Shown piece by piece: positions 34,634 to 43,031 of a stretch of 64,000 nt of DNA; position 1 is the first letter of the stretch, and every line of letters begins with the position of its first letter. The DNA comes from CAWEPK01 sp049521495 (GTDB lineage Bacteria; Desulfobacterota; Syntrophorhabdia; Syntrophorhabdales; WCHB1-27): assembly GCA_049521495.1 (NCBI GenBank), contig JBEKOT010000002.1:48515-112514 (forward strand), written 5' to 3'. The notes below the pieces were generated by a model. That model did not search any database. It was not told the DNA's origin and saw nothing but the letters and a program-made list of their open reading frames with translations. Position numbers and translations under genes: made by a program.

Positions 34634-35386
34634 ATGCGATCAGAATCGCAAATGGCGGACTCTTGGAATGCCGACACTCCGGCGGTTCGAGATATATTCT
34701 TTCAAGAAGCCGGGTTTGTGATAAAAAGTGTATTCAGCACCGATGAGAGGACTCAGGCATATGAGTTGAGGCATAGAATTTATTGTGAGGAACTCGGCTG
34801 GGTTCCTCGCTCAGAGTCCCTTATGGAAATCGACCAATACGACAGCCAGACTGCTTTCATCGGTGTGTTCGATCAAGCCGATTCACTTCTCGGCTTTATC
34901 AGAATGGCCCTGCCCGGAGCTCCTTTCATGATAGAAAGGGAATTCTCGTGCCTTATAAGCCCGTGGCATAAAATCCGGAAAGAACTGGATACATCGGAGG
35001 CGACCAGGGCGTGTGTGGCCCAGGGAGCCCGCGGGGTATTGGTGCGCGGAAGTTTTGGCGCCCATCGGCTGTTCATGCTCGTGTGTAGAGGTATCTACCA
35101 TTGGTGTTGTTTGAATAACGTCAGATACGTTTATATGGTCGTGGAAGACATAATGTACAGGATGTTACGAGCGAAAGGGTTTCACGGTCATCTGGTCGGC
35201 GAGCCCGTAACGATGGCGGATGGATGCGTGGCAATGGCAGCCGTCATAGACTGGAAGGAATATATATCGACCAACAGCTTGAAGCGCCCTGAGTTCACGA
35301 AATGGTTCAGTCAATACCGATCAGACCATTATGAAGAGCCACGGCCACGGCCTGAACTCTACTCACCACCCCGAGTTTTCCCATGA
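34634..35386 (+). CDS. luxI: LuxI-family acyl-homoserine lactone synthase
   Basis: Makes an N-acyl-homoserine lactone from S-adenosylmethionine and acyl-ACP or acyl-CoA. In 250 residues the LuxI set is present: R in RHRIYCEELGW (with W), the E-x-D-x-x-D of MEIDQYD, the R of LGFIRM, and E-x-x-R in TSEATRACV. The Phe of the R-x3-F motif is Tyr. A ribosome site aaaggagaac precedes ATG 34634. It is longer than canonical LuxI (about 200) by an N-terminal lead and a proline-rich tail that overlaps the convergent luxR by 80 bases. The related exosortase-linked acyltransferases are an alternative, made unlikely by the adjacent LuxR and lux box. Confidence 0.85.
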   Translation: MRSESQMADSWNADTPAVRDIFFQEAGFVIKSVFSTDERTQAYELRHRIYCEELGWVPRSESLMEIDQYDSQTAFIGVFDQADSLLGFIRMALPGAPFMIEREFSCLISPWHKIRKELDTSEATRACVAQGARGVLVRGSFGAHRLFMLVCRGIYHWCCLNNVRYVYMVVEDIMYRMLRAKGFHGHLVGEPVTMADGCVAMAAVIDWKEYISTNSLKRPEFTKWFSQYRSDHYEEPRPRPELYSPPRVFP

Positions 35387-36065
35387 TGTTCTTCAGATGA
35401 AATTTCACCGTATTACTGCTAATCGAAAGTATCTTGGAAATCTCCCACGTACTCTTACCATCTTTGGCCCAGGTCAAGACTTCCTTCTCTCTCGACGATA
35501 GCTCCACGGTCAAGCGGCGTGACTCCCTGTTTGCTCTTTCCACGATTCGATTAAATGCCTGGTCCAGATGAGGGATGGCGTATTCCAGTATTATGTTTAT
35601 ACGAGGATGGCGCCTGACACGAGGTCCGGCGAAAGAAAAAAGCGATCTTCTATCCCCTTTGACTGTCATTGCACCGTGAGAATAACCCTCTTTGAGTCCG
35701 AAATCCTCGGCAGCGTATCTGAAGGATTTAGCGTTGTATTTCTTATAGGTGTCCGTCCAGTATTGGATTCCTTGACTATTTCTTGCACTTTCGTGCATGA
35801 TCGGATCAACCTTGTCAAATCCTTTCTCGACGTAAAGTCTGCACCATTCAGGAGGGAAACCCGCGTTGATGAAGTGTCTTGTGTCCATGGCGGCCTCGGT
35901 TCTGACGAGAGCGCAGACTGCATTCTCATACTCGAATAGGTTTCTTAAACGGGATATGTTCGCCACCAGTTGTTCTTCAGTATTGCAGGATAGGCTGGAA
36001 TGAATCACTTCAATTAGGACGCACAGGTCTTCTTTGGAAAAGAGATTTCCCGTGCTCATACCCAT
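35307..36065 (-). CDS. luxR: LuxR-family autoinducer-responsive regulator
   Basis: A 252-residue transcription factor. The autoinducer-binding domain (about 15-170) retains the family's key W and Y in PPEWCRLYVEKG, D-P in KVDPIM, and W in IQYWTD; the C-terminal HTH (about 187-245) reads LSSREKEVLTWAKDGKSTWEISKILSISSNTVKFHLKNIMGKLGV with invariant E, L and G. Tail-to-tail overlap with luxI (80 bp) is an uncommon but known arrangement. It probably binds the lux box at 34521 with the LuxI product. Confidence 0.88.
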   Translation of the reverse strand: MGMSTGNLFSKEDLCVLIEVIHSSLSCNTEEQLVANISRLRNLFEYENAVCALVRTEAAMDTRHFINAGFPPEWCRLYVEKGFDKVDPIMHESARNSQGIQYWTDTYKKYNAKSFRYAAEDFGLKEGYSHGAMTVKGDRRSLFSFAGPRVRRHPRINIILEYAIPHLDQAFNRIVERANRESRRLTVELSSREKEVLTWAKDGKSTWEISKILSISSNTVKFHLKNIMGKLGVVSRVQAVAVALHNGLIGID

Positions 36066-36319
36066 CGTTCATCCACCGAAAGATGCTAAAACAAGGCCGA
36101 CATAAAGTACAAACATGCGAGTCGGGCTCGCTTTGCTTCCCTATTCTGCAAGACAGTGGTGTTCTGGGTTGCTTTAATTCTCATATAAGCCATCAACTAT
36201 GTCAAGGGAAAATACTTGGATGCCCTCCGTATTGTTGCCTATCGGTGGCTTTACAACACGGGTTCTTTCCAAAACCTGCAGACACTTATTATTAGGATGG
36301 TACTGGTACAAAGTGAGCT

Positions 36320-36934
36320 TTACATGCCAATAAAGACGACCTTTTGCAGGGTAGCCCGTTCGCTCACTTCTTTGCTAATTGTGCTCCCCCTCCCTAGGCC
36401 TTTGAACAAGATCATCTTCCCATCACTAATCAACTCAACCTCTTTGATGGCGCCCGGCCCGTCGCCGTCAGTATAGACAACGAGGTCGTCATTTCGGATG
36501 GCGGAGACAGGCAAGGTGATGATGTAAAGGTACGAGTTGCGACGAAGATGAGGATAAAGAGCATCTGTCGAAACCTTGAAGCAGACTACATGATCAGATT
36601 TATGTCCGGGCAGCGACGCCACATGCTCCACTTCATGCTCGGGTCCCTGCATCACCATTGTGCCTTTCTCAATGACCATGGCGACAACTGGTATACCCGC
36701 ATCAGGTCTGCTCAGGAATTCGGCCCTGTCCACCTTGAATATCCGCGACCACTTCTGTTGCGCCCTGGTACCGAAGTTGACAGCAGCCGTCTCCACCTTG
36801 CCAACATAGCTTACGGTTGCCTCCCCCAATTCTGCGGCCTGGGCTTGAGTGAGTCCAAGGTTCTTTCGAATTCTAATAAAGTTCCGCGCAATCAGTACGC
36901 CGTCCGGGGCAGAGGCTAACTCCGTGAATGTCAT
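36320..36934 (-). CDS. XRE/S24-like repressor without the catalytic serine
   Basis: A 204-residue phage-repressor-type protein: HTH at about 15-70 (IRKNLGLTQAQAAELGEATVSYVGKVE) and a C-terminal LexA/S24 fold (KVSTDALYPHLRRNSYLYIITLP, then NDDLVVYTDGDGPGAIKEVELI). The site that is usually Gly/Asp-Ser-Met reads Asp-Ala-Leu, so the nucleophile is absent although a Lys is retained near AIKEV; self-cleavage is therefore not expected. ATG 36934 is preferred to a start 33 bases upstream. It may regulate the adjacent integrative element. Confidence 0.72.
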   Translation of the reverse strand: MTFTELASAPDGVLIARNFIRIRKNLGLTQAQAAELGEATVSYVGKVETAAVNFGTRAQQKWSRIFKVDRAEFLSRPDAGIPVVAMVIEKGTMVMQGPEHEVEHVASLPGHKSDHVVCFKVSTDALYPHLRRNSYLYIITLPVSAIRNDDLVVYTDGDGPGAIKEVELISDGKMILFKGLGRGSTISKEVSERATLQKVVFIGM

Positions 36935-37767
36935 GTCTTTTATCCTTCTACGCTCTTTTCTTCTCACAGCACTATATTATCAAACTTCTGGTTTTCCTTC
37001 CCGCATTATCAGTCGCAACGGACAAAGTTATCAATCGGCCGCTATCCAATTGTCGGTGCGCTCGAAAGAATAACGGCATGATTCAGCAATTTTGTTGCAT
37101 CTTGCGGATGGCATTCCTCGCCCGGTACAGGAGGCTGAACGCCTTTAGTTGTAGGTGAAGCAGAGATGCGCGAATCCTTGTCACGCGTTCAACATTACGG
37201 GGTTAAAAACTACAACCATACCTCCTTAAGAGAATAACAAGGGGTTCCCCTTGTTATTGTTCTGAGCGTTCGACTGTCAGCTGTCACCCACCGTCCAGTA
37301 AGTACGGAAGGGAAGACCAGGAACTTTCAGAGGAAGACTCACTATAGCTGCGGTATAATGTGACTTATGGGATAGACCGACGGGCCGAAAAGCGCTTTCT
37401 CTGGGCGCCTGCCCGTGATTCATAGGGGGGACCATTTGGAGACGGGGAAATGGAAATACAGGACGGGACCACGAGAAAGTCACGGCGTGGCTTGCGAACC
37501 CTGATCATACGAGGGCGGAGTGGACAAAGATCATGAAGAAGGCGGGGGATTCAACAGGAGCATAATCGCCGGCAGATACGTGGGCGAGATCGCGCCTATA
37601 AAGATCAGCGCCTTGAGGCTCCAGGGCAAGGGAATGATGGCGCCCTCGAAGCAGGAAAGGGCGAGGCTGGCAAAGTGAAAGACTTGACAAGGGGACCGAA
37701 GCGTGAAAGAATAATGCTATGACTTAAAACAATGAAAAACAGCGCATAGAGGCACGAGGACCCATAG
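36935..37767. other. Long non-coding stretch before the integrative element
   Basis: About 830 bases with no supported gene. It contains a 26-bp inverted repeat (37233-37258) and, between about 37,440 and 37,560, a weakly coding-looking piece (AEWTKIMKKAGDSTGA then stop) that may be a decayed gene. TTGACA at 37684 could be part of a promoter for the element genes. Confidence 0.4.
37233..37258. repeat. 26-bp near-perfect inverted repeat
   Basis: Arms AATAACAAGGGG and CCCCTTGTTATT separated by TT. No T-run follows on either strand, so it is more like an operator or element end than a terminator. Confidence 0.5.
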
Positions 37768-37815
37768 ATGGCCCGGCCAGAGAGACCTAAACTCTCCGTC
37801 GGGCCATTTTCTTTT
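37768..37815 (+). terminator. Terminator-like hairpin upstream of the element's first gene
   Basis: GGCCCG and GAGAG on the left pair with CTCTC and CGGGCC on the right around ACCTAAA, followed by ATTTTCTTTT. It isolates the element's early genes from upstream transcription, or attenuates the message beginning here. Confidence 0.65.
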
Positions 37816-37837
37816 GCCGTGAAAGGAAGGAGGACTC

Positions 37838-38125
37838 ATGAGAAGGAGCGATGAGCAAGGCAACCAATCCGCATGTTCTACGTTTTCCACGCTTGATGCA
37901 TACCTGGCCGGTTTTCTCTCAATCAACGGATGCAAACCTACCCTTAAAACAGAACGCAGCGGTAAGATAGCCTTTCACTTCGAAGCGTCAGACACGCTTT
38001 ATCAACGCATTTCCGAGTATAACGCCGGCGCTACGTGCGTAGCTCTGCAACTGGCGTTAACGGTCAAGAATCTGAAGAGTCAAATCTTTTCGAGAAGGAG
38101 CGATGATGAGAAAAACGACGGGTAA
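37838..38125 (+). CDS. DUF5659-like small protein
   Basis: A 95-residue protein with FSTLDAYLAGFLSINGCKPTLK and AFHFEASDTLYQRISEYNAG, the pattern of DUF5659 proteins found in phages and integrative elements. Function unknown. Strong ribosome site (gaaggagg). Its 3' end overlaps the next small gene. Confidence 0.65.
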   Translation: MRRSDEQGNQSACSTFSTLDAYLAGFLSINGCKPTLKTERSGKIAFHFEASDTLYQRISEYNAGATCVALQLALTVKNLKSQIFSRRSDDEKNDG

Positions 38126-38246
38126 ACACGCACCAAATAGCGCTTACTCTTTTTTTCTCAACGGCAGCCCCAAAGTTGATTTCCTTGTTCGGCTCGCTTT
38201 GGAGGACTTCAGAGCCGAGATGATCATGCGGCGGGGGCAGAAATGA
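38106..38246 (+). CDS. Small element-encoded protein (46 aa)
   Basis: Reads MRKTTGKHAPNSAYSFFLNG and ends EMIMRRGQK; it overlaps the previous gene by 20 bases and the next by 4 (ATGA), and AAGGAGCGATG lies in front. Too short for family assignment, but the coupling on both sides argues it is translated. Confidence 0.5.
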   Translation: MRKTTGKHAPNSAYSFFLNGSPKVDFLVRLALEDFRAEMIMRRGQK

Positions 38247-38845
38247 ACCCCCTCCACCTTGAAGATCTCAAGAGGAGCGGGCTCTCAGATCAGACCATCA
38301 TTGAAGCCGGAATTGAGACCGTAAGGCCGCAGGACATAGCGAAGTCGTTGGGCTTCGATCATCAGGGCATCCAGAGTGCGTACAGAATCCCCTATCCTGG
38401 TTGCGATGGCTTTTCGCGATACAAGGTTTTCTATCGGGACGATTACCAAGGTAAAAAACCGAAGTACCTTCAGCGTAAGGACACGGGCAATCATCTCTAC
38501 ATTCCGGACTCGGTGAGGGCAGTATTAAAGGACGCGACCACCCCGTTGTACTTCACCGAGGGCGAAAAGAAGGCGCTCAAGGCGTGTCAGGAAGGCCTCT
38601 ATTGCATCGGTCTTTCGGGCCTGTGGAACTGGAGCGACGGCAACAAAAAACTCATAGCGGATTTCAATCTTATCAATCTCAAAGGGAGAATAGTTTACAT
38701 AGTCCCTGATTCGGACTGGAGGGACCCTAACAAACATGGGTACGCGAAGAACCTCGTTCAGGCCGTTTACGGCCTTGCCGGGAAACTGAAGGAACGGCAG
38801 GTACGGGTGTTTGTTGTGGAACTGCCTGAGGGGTTGAAGCCATGA
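38243..38845 (+). CDS. DUF3854-type primase/TOPRIM-like replication protein
   Basis: A 200-residue protein with LYFTEGEKKALKACQEGLYCIGLSG (the E-G-E-K-x-A-L motif of DUF3854/TOPRIM-like primases) and VYIVPDSDW (D-x-D). These proteins usually precede a helicase in mobile-element replication modules, as here. It overlaps its neighbours by 4 bases on both sides. Confidence 0.75.
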   Translation: MNPLHLEDLKRSGLSDQTIIEAGIETVRPQDIAKSLGFDHQGIQSAYRIPYPGCDGFSRYKVFYRDDYQGKKPKYLQRKDTGNHLYIPDSVRAVLKDATTPLYFTEGEKKALKACQEGLYCIGLSGLWNWSDGNKKLIADFNLINLKGRIVYIVPDSDWRDPNKHGYAKNLVQAVYGLAGKLKERQVRVFVVELPEGLKP

Positions 38846-40689
38846 AGACGGGGCTTGACGATTTCCTTATAGACCACACCATTGAAGAACTGCGGGCACT
38901 ACCGACGACAGAGTTTACAACCCTGTCGGAACGCATTGCAGCCCTGCCGGACAACGCCGATTTCCCTACGCTTATTCAACCCCTTATCACCGAGATTTCG
39001 AGCTTAGAAAGTGAGTCCGAGAAGGCTCTTCACATCGCCCGGCTATCAGACAAGACCGGCATAGACAAACGCTCCCTCACAAGGGATGTGAAGAAACACG
39101 GCGAGAAGAGGACGATTTATTTAGTAAATGAGAATGCCTTAGTTGCACACCCGTCCTACGAGGTAAACAGCCATTTTGTTAGCCTCGGATTCAAGGAGAC
39201 TGTGATCGTAAATGATGGTGCGCAAGATCGAAATATCTATGTCCTTGTACATAATGGCAATATCGCACTTATCGACAAGCCGGTCGCTCAGATAGGACCA
39301 TTGAAGATCATCTTCGATGAAAGGGACAGGGTCCTCATTACCCTCAACGACAAATGGAGCAAGAAAAGATTGAAGGAGTTTGTCGGCAATCCCGTTGGGC
39401 CTACGGGCTTATACCGGGAAGTCAGAGAGATACTCACAAAATATATCGAGTTTCAGAAAGAACCATTCTACGGGCTTGTTGCGGCGTGGATCGTCGCCAC
39501 CTACTTCCACCGGATATTCTATGCCTTTCCTTTCCTCAACTTTCCCGGAAAGAAACAGTCCGGGAAGACCAGGACCCTCGAACTTCTCTTTCTTCTTTCG
39601 TTCAATGCATTTAAAGTCAAGGGCGTTTCGATTCCTTCATTGGCCGATTCCATAGACGGACAGCGGTGCACTTTCATCATGGACCAGGCTGAGCTGCTCT
39701 CCGACAAGCGAAACGTGGAGCTTCTCGGAATTCTTGCCGATTCCTACACCATCGGGGGCGGCAAGCGAAGGATCGTCAATATTACCAACAAAAGCAGGAG
39801 GGTCCTTGAGTTTGAAACATATGCGCCGAAGGCGTTCGCCACTACCAAGGAACTGGACACGGACCTTAGAGACAGGACAATTGAGATCGTGATGATCCGG
39901 GCCGAGAAAGAGTATCCGTATCCCGAAGCCTTCCATCCCGTCTGGGCGGAACTGCGAGACAAGCTGTACCGTCTTCTTCTTACCAAATGGGAGGAAGTAC
40001 GGGAAATCTATCAGAATGCCGGCCCGGGGGTTACTCAGCGTGTACGGGAGCTATGGAAGCCTATAGATACCATTCTGACATTGGAACATGTGGACGACAA
40101 TGAAAGGCGGGAAATCAGGGACGTCTTCCTAGACGCCATGGCCGAGACGCAGACCGGGCTAACCGAGCTCGAAGACAGGCTTGTTCAGGCCCTGCTTTCG
40201 CTGCTCCCGGATAACGGGCAAGCCATACTCACGGTGACCGACATAGTTGAGAAGATGGGCATACCGGAAACCGATTCCTTCAAGAAGACGGCACAGACCA
40301 AGTGGGCCGGGAAGACGATCAACAGATTGCAGTTGTTCACCAGGAAGGAGGGCAAGGGGGACAGTGGAAGGCATAGATACCGGTTTGAGAAGGCACGGAT
40401 TGAAAATATCTCCAATCGTTATAGAACTGATGGTTTCAATGGTAGCAATGGTTTTTCACAGGAAAATAGCCAGTCTTCAGACGACCATCAAGAAAACGGT
40501 AATGGTGGCAATGGCAGAGGTGATGGCAGTGCCGACCATCAAGACCATCAACCAGATTCTAATGGTAGTCCGGAAAGTGTTGTCTCAGACCAGCAAAACC
40601 ATTCGACCAATAAAACCGTCAATTTTATGGAAGATGAAGACTTTCCGCACGAAGAAGAAGACCAGGAGTTGAACCGATGGAACTACTAG
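38842..40689 (+). CDS. P-loop replication helicase-like protein with low-complexity tail
   Basis: A 615-residue protein. Its core (about 190-400) has FPGKKQSGKTRTLELLFLL (Walker A variant GKKQSGKT) and CTFIMDQAELL, like DUF927-type element helicases. Residues about 525-600 are a low-complexity tail rich in Asn, Gly, Ser, Asp, His and Gln (NGSNGFSQENSQSSDDHQEN), likely disordered. Together with the DUF3854 protein it would replicate the element. Function inferred from motif and context. Confidence 0.7.
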   Translation: MKTGLDDFLIDHTIEELRALPTTEFTTLSERIAALPDNADFPTLIQPLITEISSLESESEKALHIARLSDKTGIDKRSLTRDVKKHGEKRTIYLVNENALVAHPSYEVNSHFVSLGFKETVIVNDGAQDRNIYVLVHNGNIALIDKPVAQIGPLKIIFDERDRVLITLNDKWSKKRLKEFVGNPVGPTGLYREVREILTKYIEFQKEPFYGLVAAWIVATYFHRIFYAFPFLNFPGKKQSGKTRTLELLFLLSFNAFKVKGVSIPSLADSIDGQRCTFIMDQAELLSDKRNVELLGILADSYTIGGGKRRIVNITNKSRRVLEFETYAPKAFATTKELDTDLRDRTIEIVMIRAEKEYPYPEAFHPVWAELRDKLYRLLLTKWEEVREIYQNAGPGVTQRVRELWKPIDTILTLEHVDDNERREIRDVFLDAMAETQTGLTELEDRLVQALLSLLPDNGQAILTVTDIVEKMGIPETDSFKKTAQTKWAGKTINRLQLFTRKEGKGDSGRHRYRFEKARIENISNRYRTDGFNGSNGFSQENSQSSDDHQENGNGGNGRGDGSADHQDHQPDSNGSPESVVSDQQNHSTNKTVNFMEDEDFPHEEEDQELNRWNY

Positions 40690-41012
40690 TTGCACTGGAA
40701 CCTATTGTGATACGGCCGGGGGACATTATCAAACCGGGGGAAATTGTCCAGGCAAGGCGCCCGGAACGGCTTTTATCCGAGGGCAAGGCCCGCAGGCTGA
40801 ACAGGGCGGAGAGCCAGCGGATCCTCGACCGATACGTGGCAGAGGCCCGCGAGGTGTTTGAAGCGGAAGGCCCGCTCGTCTGCCATGCGTGCAAAGGCAC
40901 GGACTTCTGGACATCAGTCCACGGGGTGGTGGTGTGCCGGAGATGTCACCCGCCGATGCGGGATGGTCTAATCAAAAAGTGGATAGGAGAGGCTACGGGG
41001 AGAACAAAATGA
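40677..41012 (+). CDS. Zinc-ribbon hypothetical protein
   Basis: A 111-residue protein with a C-terminal zinc ribbon CHACKGTDFW and CRRCHPP. It overlaps the helicase end by 13 bases and the next gene by 4, so it is part of the replication block. No function known. Confidence 0.6.
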   Translation: MELLVALEPIVIRPGDIIKPGEIVQARRPERLLSEGKARRLNRAESQRILDRYVAEAREVFEAEGPLVCHACKGTDFWTSVHGVVVCRRCHPPMRDGLIKKWIGEATGRTK

Positions 41013-41896
41013 AGCGATGCTATGCGGAGAACTGTCTGAGAGAGTCTAGTCTAACTTTGGTTGATGAGATAAATCGGATTCTGTCCGATTATGAGAGGCG
41101 CGGCTATGTTCTCACCGTCCGACAGGTTTATTACCAACTCGTCACGGCCAACATCATTAAGAACAACGAGAAGGAATACAAGCACGTGTCGAGGCTGATA
41201 AATGAGGCCCGCATGGGCGGACTCATCGATTGGGATATGATCGAAGACCGCACCCGTGACTTCTCCCGCCGCCAACGGTGGGTCTCTCCCAAAGAGATAC
41301 TCAGTGCCGCTGCCACCAGTTATCATGAAGACCTGTGGAAGGGCCAGACCTATCGTGTTTTTGTCGTGGTCGAGAAAGACGCACTCAGTGGAGTTCTCGA
41401 ACCGGCATGTGAGGAACTGGATATCCCTCTGCTGGCGGCTAGAGGGTACGCAAGCACCAGCGTCCTCCATGGATTCGCAGAGGACGATCTTGTTCCCGCA
41501 ATAGTGTGTGGTCAGACGCCCGTTGTTCTCTACCTCGGAGACCACGACCCAAGCGGGATCGACATGACACGGGACATATGTGATCGGTTGGCTACTTTTA
41601 CAGGTCAGGATGTTCTTGTCCATCGGATCGCGCTCAACATGGATCAAATTAAGGAGATGAACCCGCCCGAGAACCCGGCTAAGACGACGGACCGGCGTTT
41701 TATGGCCTACATGAGGACGTATGGGACTTCCTCGTGGGAACTCGACGCGTTGGACCCCGACTACCTGGATCGGCTCGTCCGAGATTGTGCGGAAGAGTAT
41801 ATCGACCATGTATTGTGGAATGAGCGGAAGGCCGCAATAGAAATGACCCGGCAGGGTCTGTGGGAGATCGTGAACGAACGCGGTGGCATACGGTGA
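41009..41896 (+). CDS. TOPRIM-domain protein resembling topoisomerase VI subunit A
   Basis: A 295-residue protein. TOPRIM motifs: VVVEKDALSGVLEPACEEL (catalytic Glu) and VLYLGDHDPSGIDM (D-x-D), preceded by a winged-helix-like part containing TVRQVYYQLVTANI where topo VI A/Spo11 have their catalytic Tyr. It is compact and unpaired with a B (ATPase) subunit. Such lone proteins occur in bacterial elements and might nick or relax element DNA. ATG 41009 overlaps the previous stop (ATGA); a longer frame upstream is chance. Confidence 0.68.
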   Translation: MKRCYAENCLRESSLTLVDEINRILSDYERRGYVLTVRQVYYQLVTANIIKNNEKEYKHVSRLINEARMGGLIDWDMIEDRTRDFSRRQRWVSPKEILSAAATSYHEDLWKGQTYRVFVVVEKDALSGVLEPACEELDIPLLAARGYASTSVLHGFAEDDLVPAIVCGQTPVVLYLGDHDPSGIDMTRDICDRLATFTGQDVLVHRIALNMDQIKEMNPPENPAKTTDRRFMAYMRTYGTSSWELDALDPDYLDRLVRDCAEEYIDHVLWNERKAAIEMTRQGLWEIVNERGGIR

Positions 41897-42351
41897 TCCT
41901 CTACACCCTCCAAACACCGGGCGTTGACATCACACGTCCACCCGTGAAAATTCCAGAGTCATACTGGCGGGAAGGCGAACCCTATTACGACATGGCGAGG
42001 TATCTCCAATGGGATCATTGGATATGGTGTCTCAGACACATTGATGATTTAGAGAACGAGTGGCTGTCCTTTGAAAAGCTGTTGCCTATAACCCTCTGGA
42101 CCCTCGACGTCCCCGAAACTCTTGTGAGATGGTGTTCTCTTGATAGGCAGTGTCAGAACACTGTTCCCATAGATAAGTGGTTCTACAACAGCGAAGGCGC
42201 GATCAGGGACCTAGGTGAGATACCAATGGGTCTTGTGGTCAGCCCTATCTCGCGCCGATATGTGACAGGTCAAACGATGAGAGATGCGTCCTGCCTGCGT
42301 GCGGAACCTGTCAACCGTCGGCGAGTGGCGGGTACCAGTGAAACAAAATGA
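41893..42351 (+). CDS. Hypothetical element protein
   Basis: A 152-residue protein starting GTG 41893 (GTGA overlap). It is rich in Trp (RYLQWDHWIWCLRHI, TLWTLDVPETLVRWC). No family recognised. The tight coupling with the TOPRIM gene suggests a shared role. Confidence 0.5.
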   Translation: MILYTLQTPGVDITRPPVKIPESYWREGEPYYDMARYLQWDHWIWCLRHIDDLENEWLSFEKLLPITLWTLDVPETLVRWCSLDRQCQNTVPIDKWFYNSEGAIRDLGEIPMGLVVSPISRRYVTGQTMRDASCLRAEPVNRRRVAGTSETK

Positions 42352-42456
42352 CGGACATAATTTAGGCATAAAGCCTAAAATGGCTATAAACAACGCCATG
42401 TTACGAAGGTACATTGGATATGACATCCAGTGCGGGCATAAGGCAGACATAAGGAA

Positions 42457-42696
42457 ATGAGTAGAGCGCAGAAGGTCATCGAGTACAAGAAGGCCCGGAA
42501 GAATCCGGGGGGATCCGCCAAGAGACTCTACAGCGTACCCGAGGCGGCTTTCTACCTGGGGCGCACTGTTGACGCTCTACGTGAAATCATATGGGCCGGG
42601 AAGCTGCCCTATGTGAAGGACGGGCGGCGCGTACTTGTCGACGTGAAAGACATGGACGAATTTATTGAAAGAAACAAGATGCGGTTTACCTATTAA
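42457..42696 (+). CDS. Excisionase-like helix-turn-helix protein
   Basis: A 79-residue MerR/AlpA-type DNA-binding protein: RLYSVPEAAFYLGRTVDALREIIWAGKLPYVKDGRRVLVDVKDMDEFIE. The layout is that of Xis/AlpA proteins which direct excision and work with the integrase 300 bases downstream. Confidence 0.75.
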   Translation: MSRAQKVIEYKKARKNPGGSAKRLYSVPEAAFYLGRTVDALREIIWAGKLPYVKDGRRVLVDVKDMDEFIERNKMRFTY

Positions 42697-42782
42697 GACA
42701 GAAACCGGCTTCAACTTGGAGGGTCCTGTAAACGGGAGGGTCTTGTCTCATATCTCTTTTCCCGATTGTGGAAAGAATTCTC

Positions 42783-42810
42783 TTGACAACCAATGGTTAT
42801 CATATATAAT
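42783..42810 (+). promoter_or_regulatory. Promoter of the XRE-integrase operon, giving a leaderless message
   Basis: TTGACA (42783-42788), 16 bases, TATAAT (42805-42810). The spacer holds the near-palindrome AACCA-a-TGGTT, a likely operator. The predicted start of transcription falls at about the ATG at 42817. Confidence 0.65.
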
Positions 42811-42816
42811 AGTAGT

Positions 42817-43026
42817 ATGACGCCAGAAGAACTCAAAACATGGCGTAAACAGGAAGGATACACGCAACAGAGGCTTGCTGATGCCCTGGGCGTTACCAAG
42901 GTCACGGTGGGCCGATGGGAAACGGGTGTCAGACATATTCCGTCATTCCTTGCTCTTACCCTTAGAGCACTGGAGCTGGAGGGGGGTGAAATATCGAAAG
43001 GGACAGGAAAAAGGAAAAGGAGGTAA
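42817..43026 (+). CDS. XRE-family regulator, probably from a leaderless mRNA
   Basis: A 69-residue cI-like protein: EELKTWRKQEGYTQQRLADALGVTKVTVGRWETGVRHIPS. ATG 42817 is chosen because the alternative ATG at 42793 lies inside the promoter spacer. It ends with a TAATG overlap at the integrase and likely represses its own promoter, and so the integrase. Confidence 0.8.
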   Translation: MTPEELKTWRKQEGYTQQRLADALGVTKVTVGRWETGVRHIPSFLALTLRALELEGGEISKGTGKRKRR

Positions 43027-43031
43027 TGGTC

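Noticed and set aside
37000..37800. Left attachment site of the tRNA-Leu element
   Set aside because: I looked for a copy of the tRNA 3' segment (GAGAGGGGACTTGAA) and found none; the boundary is left open.
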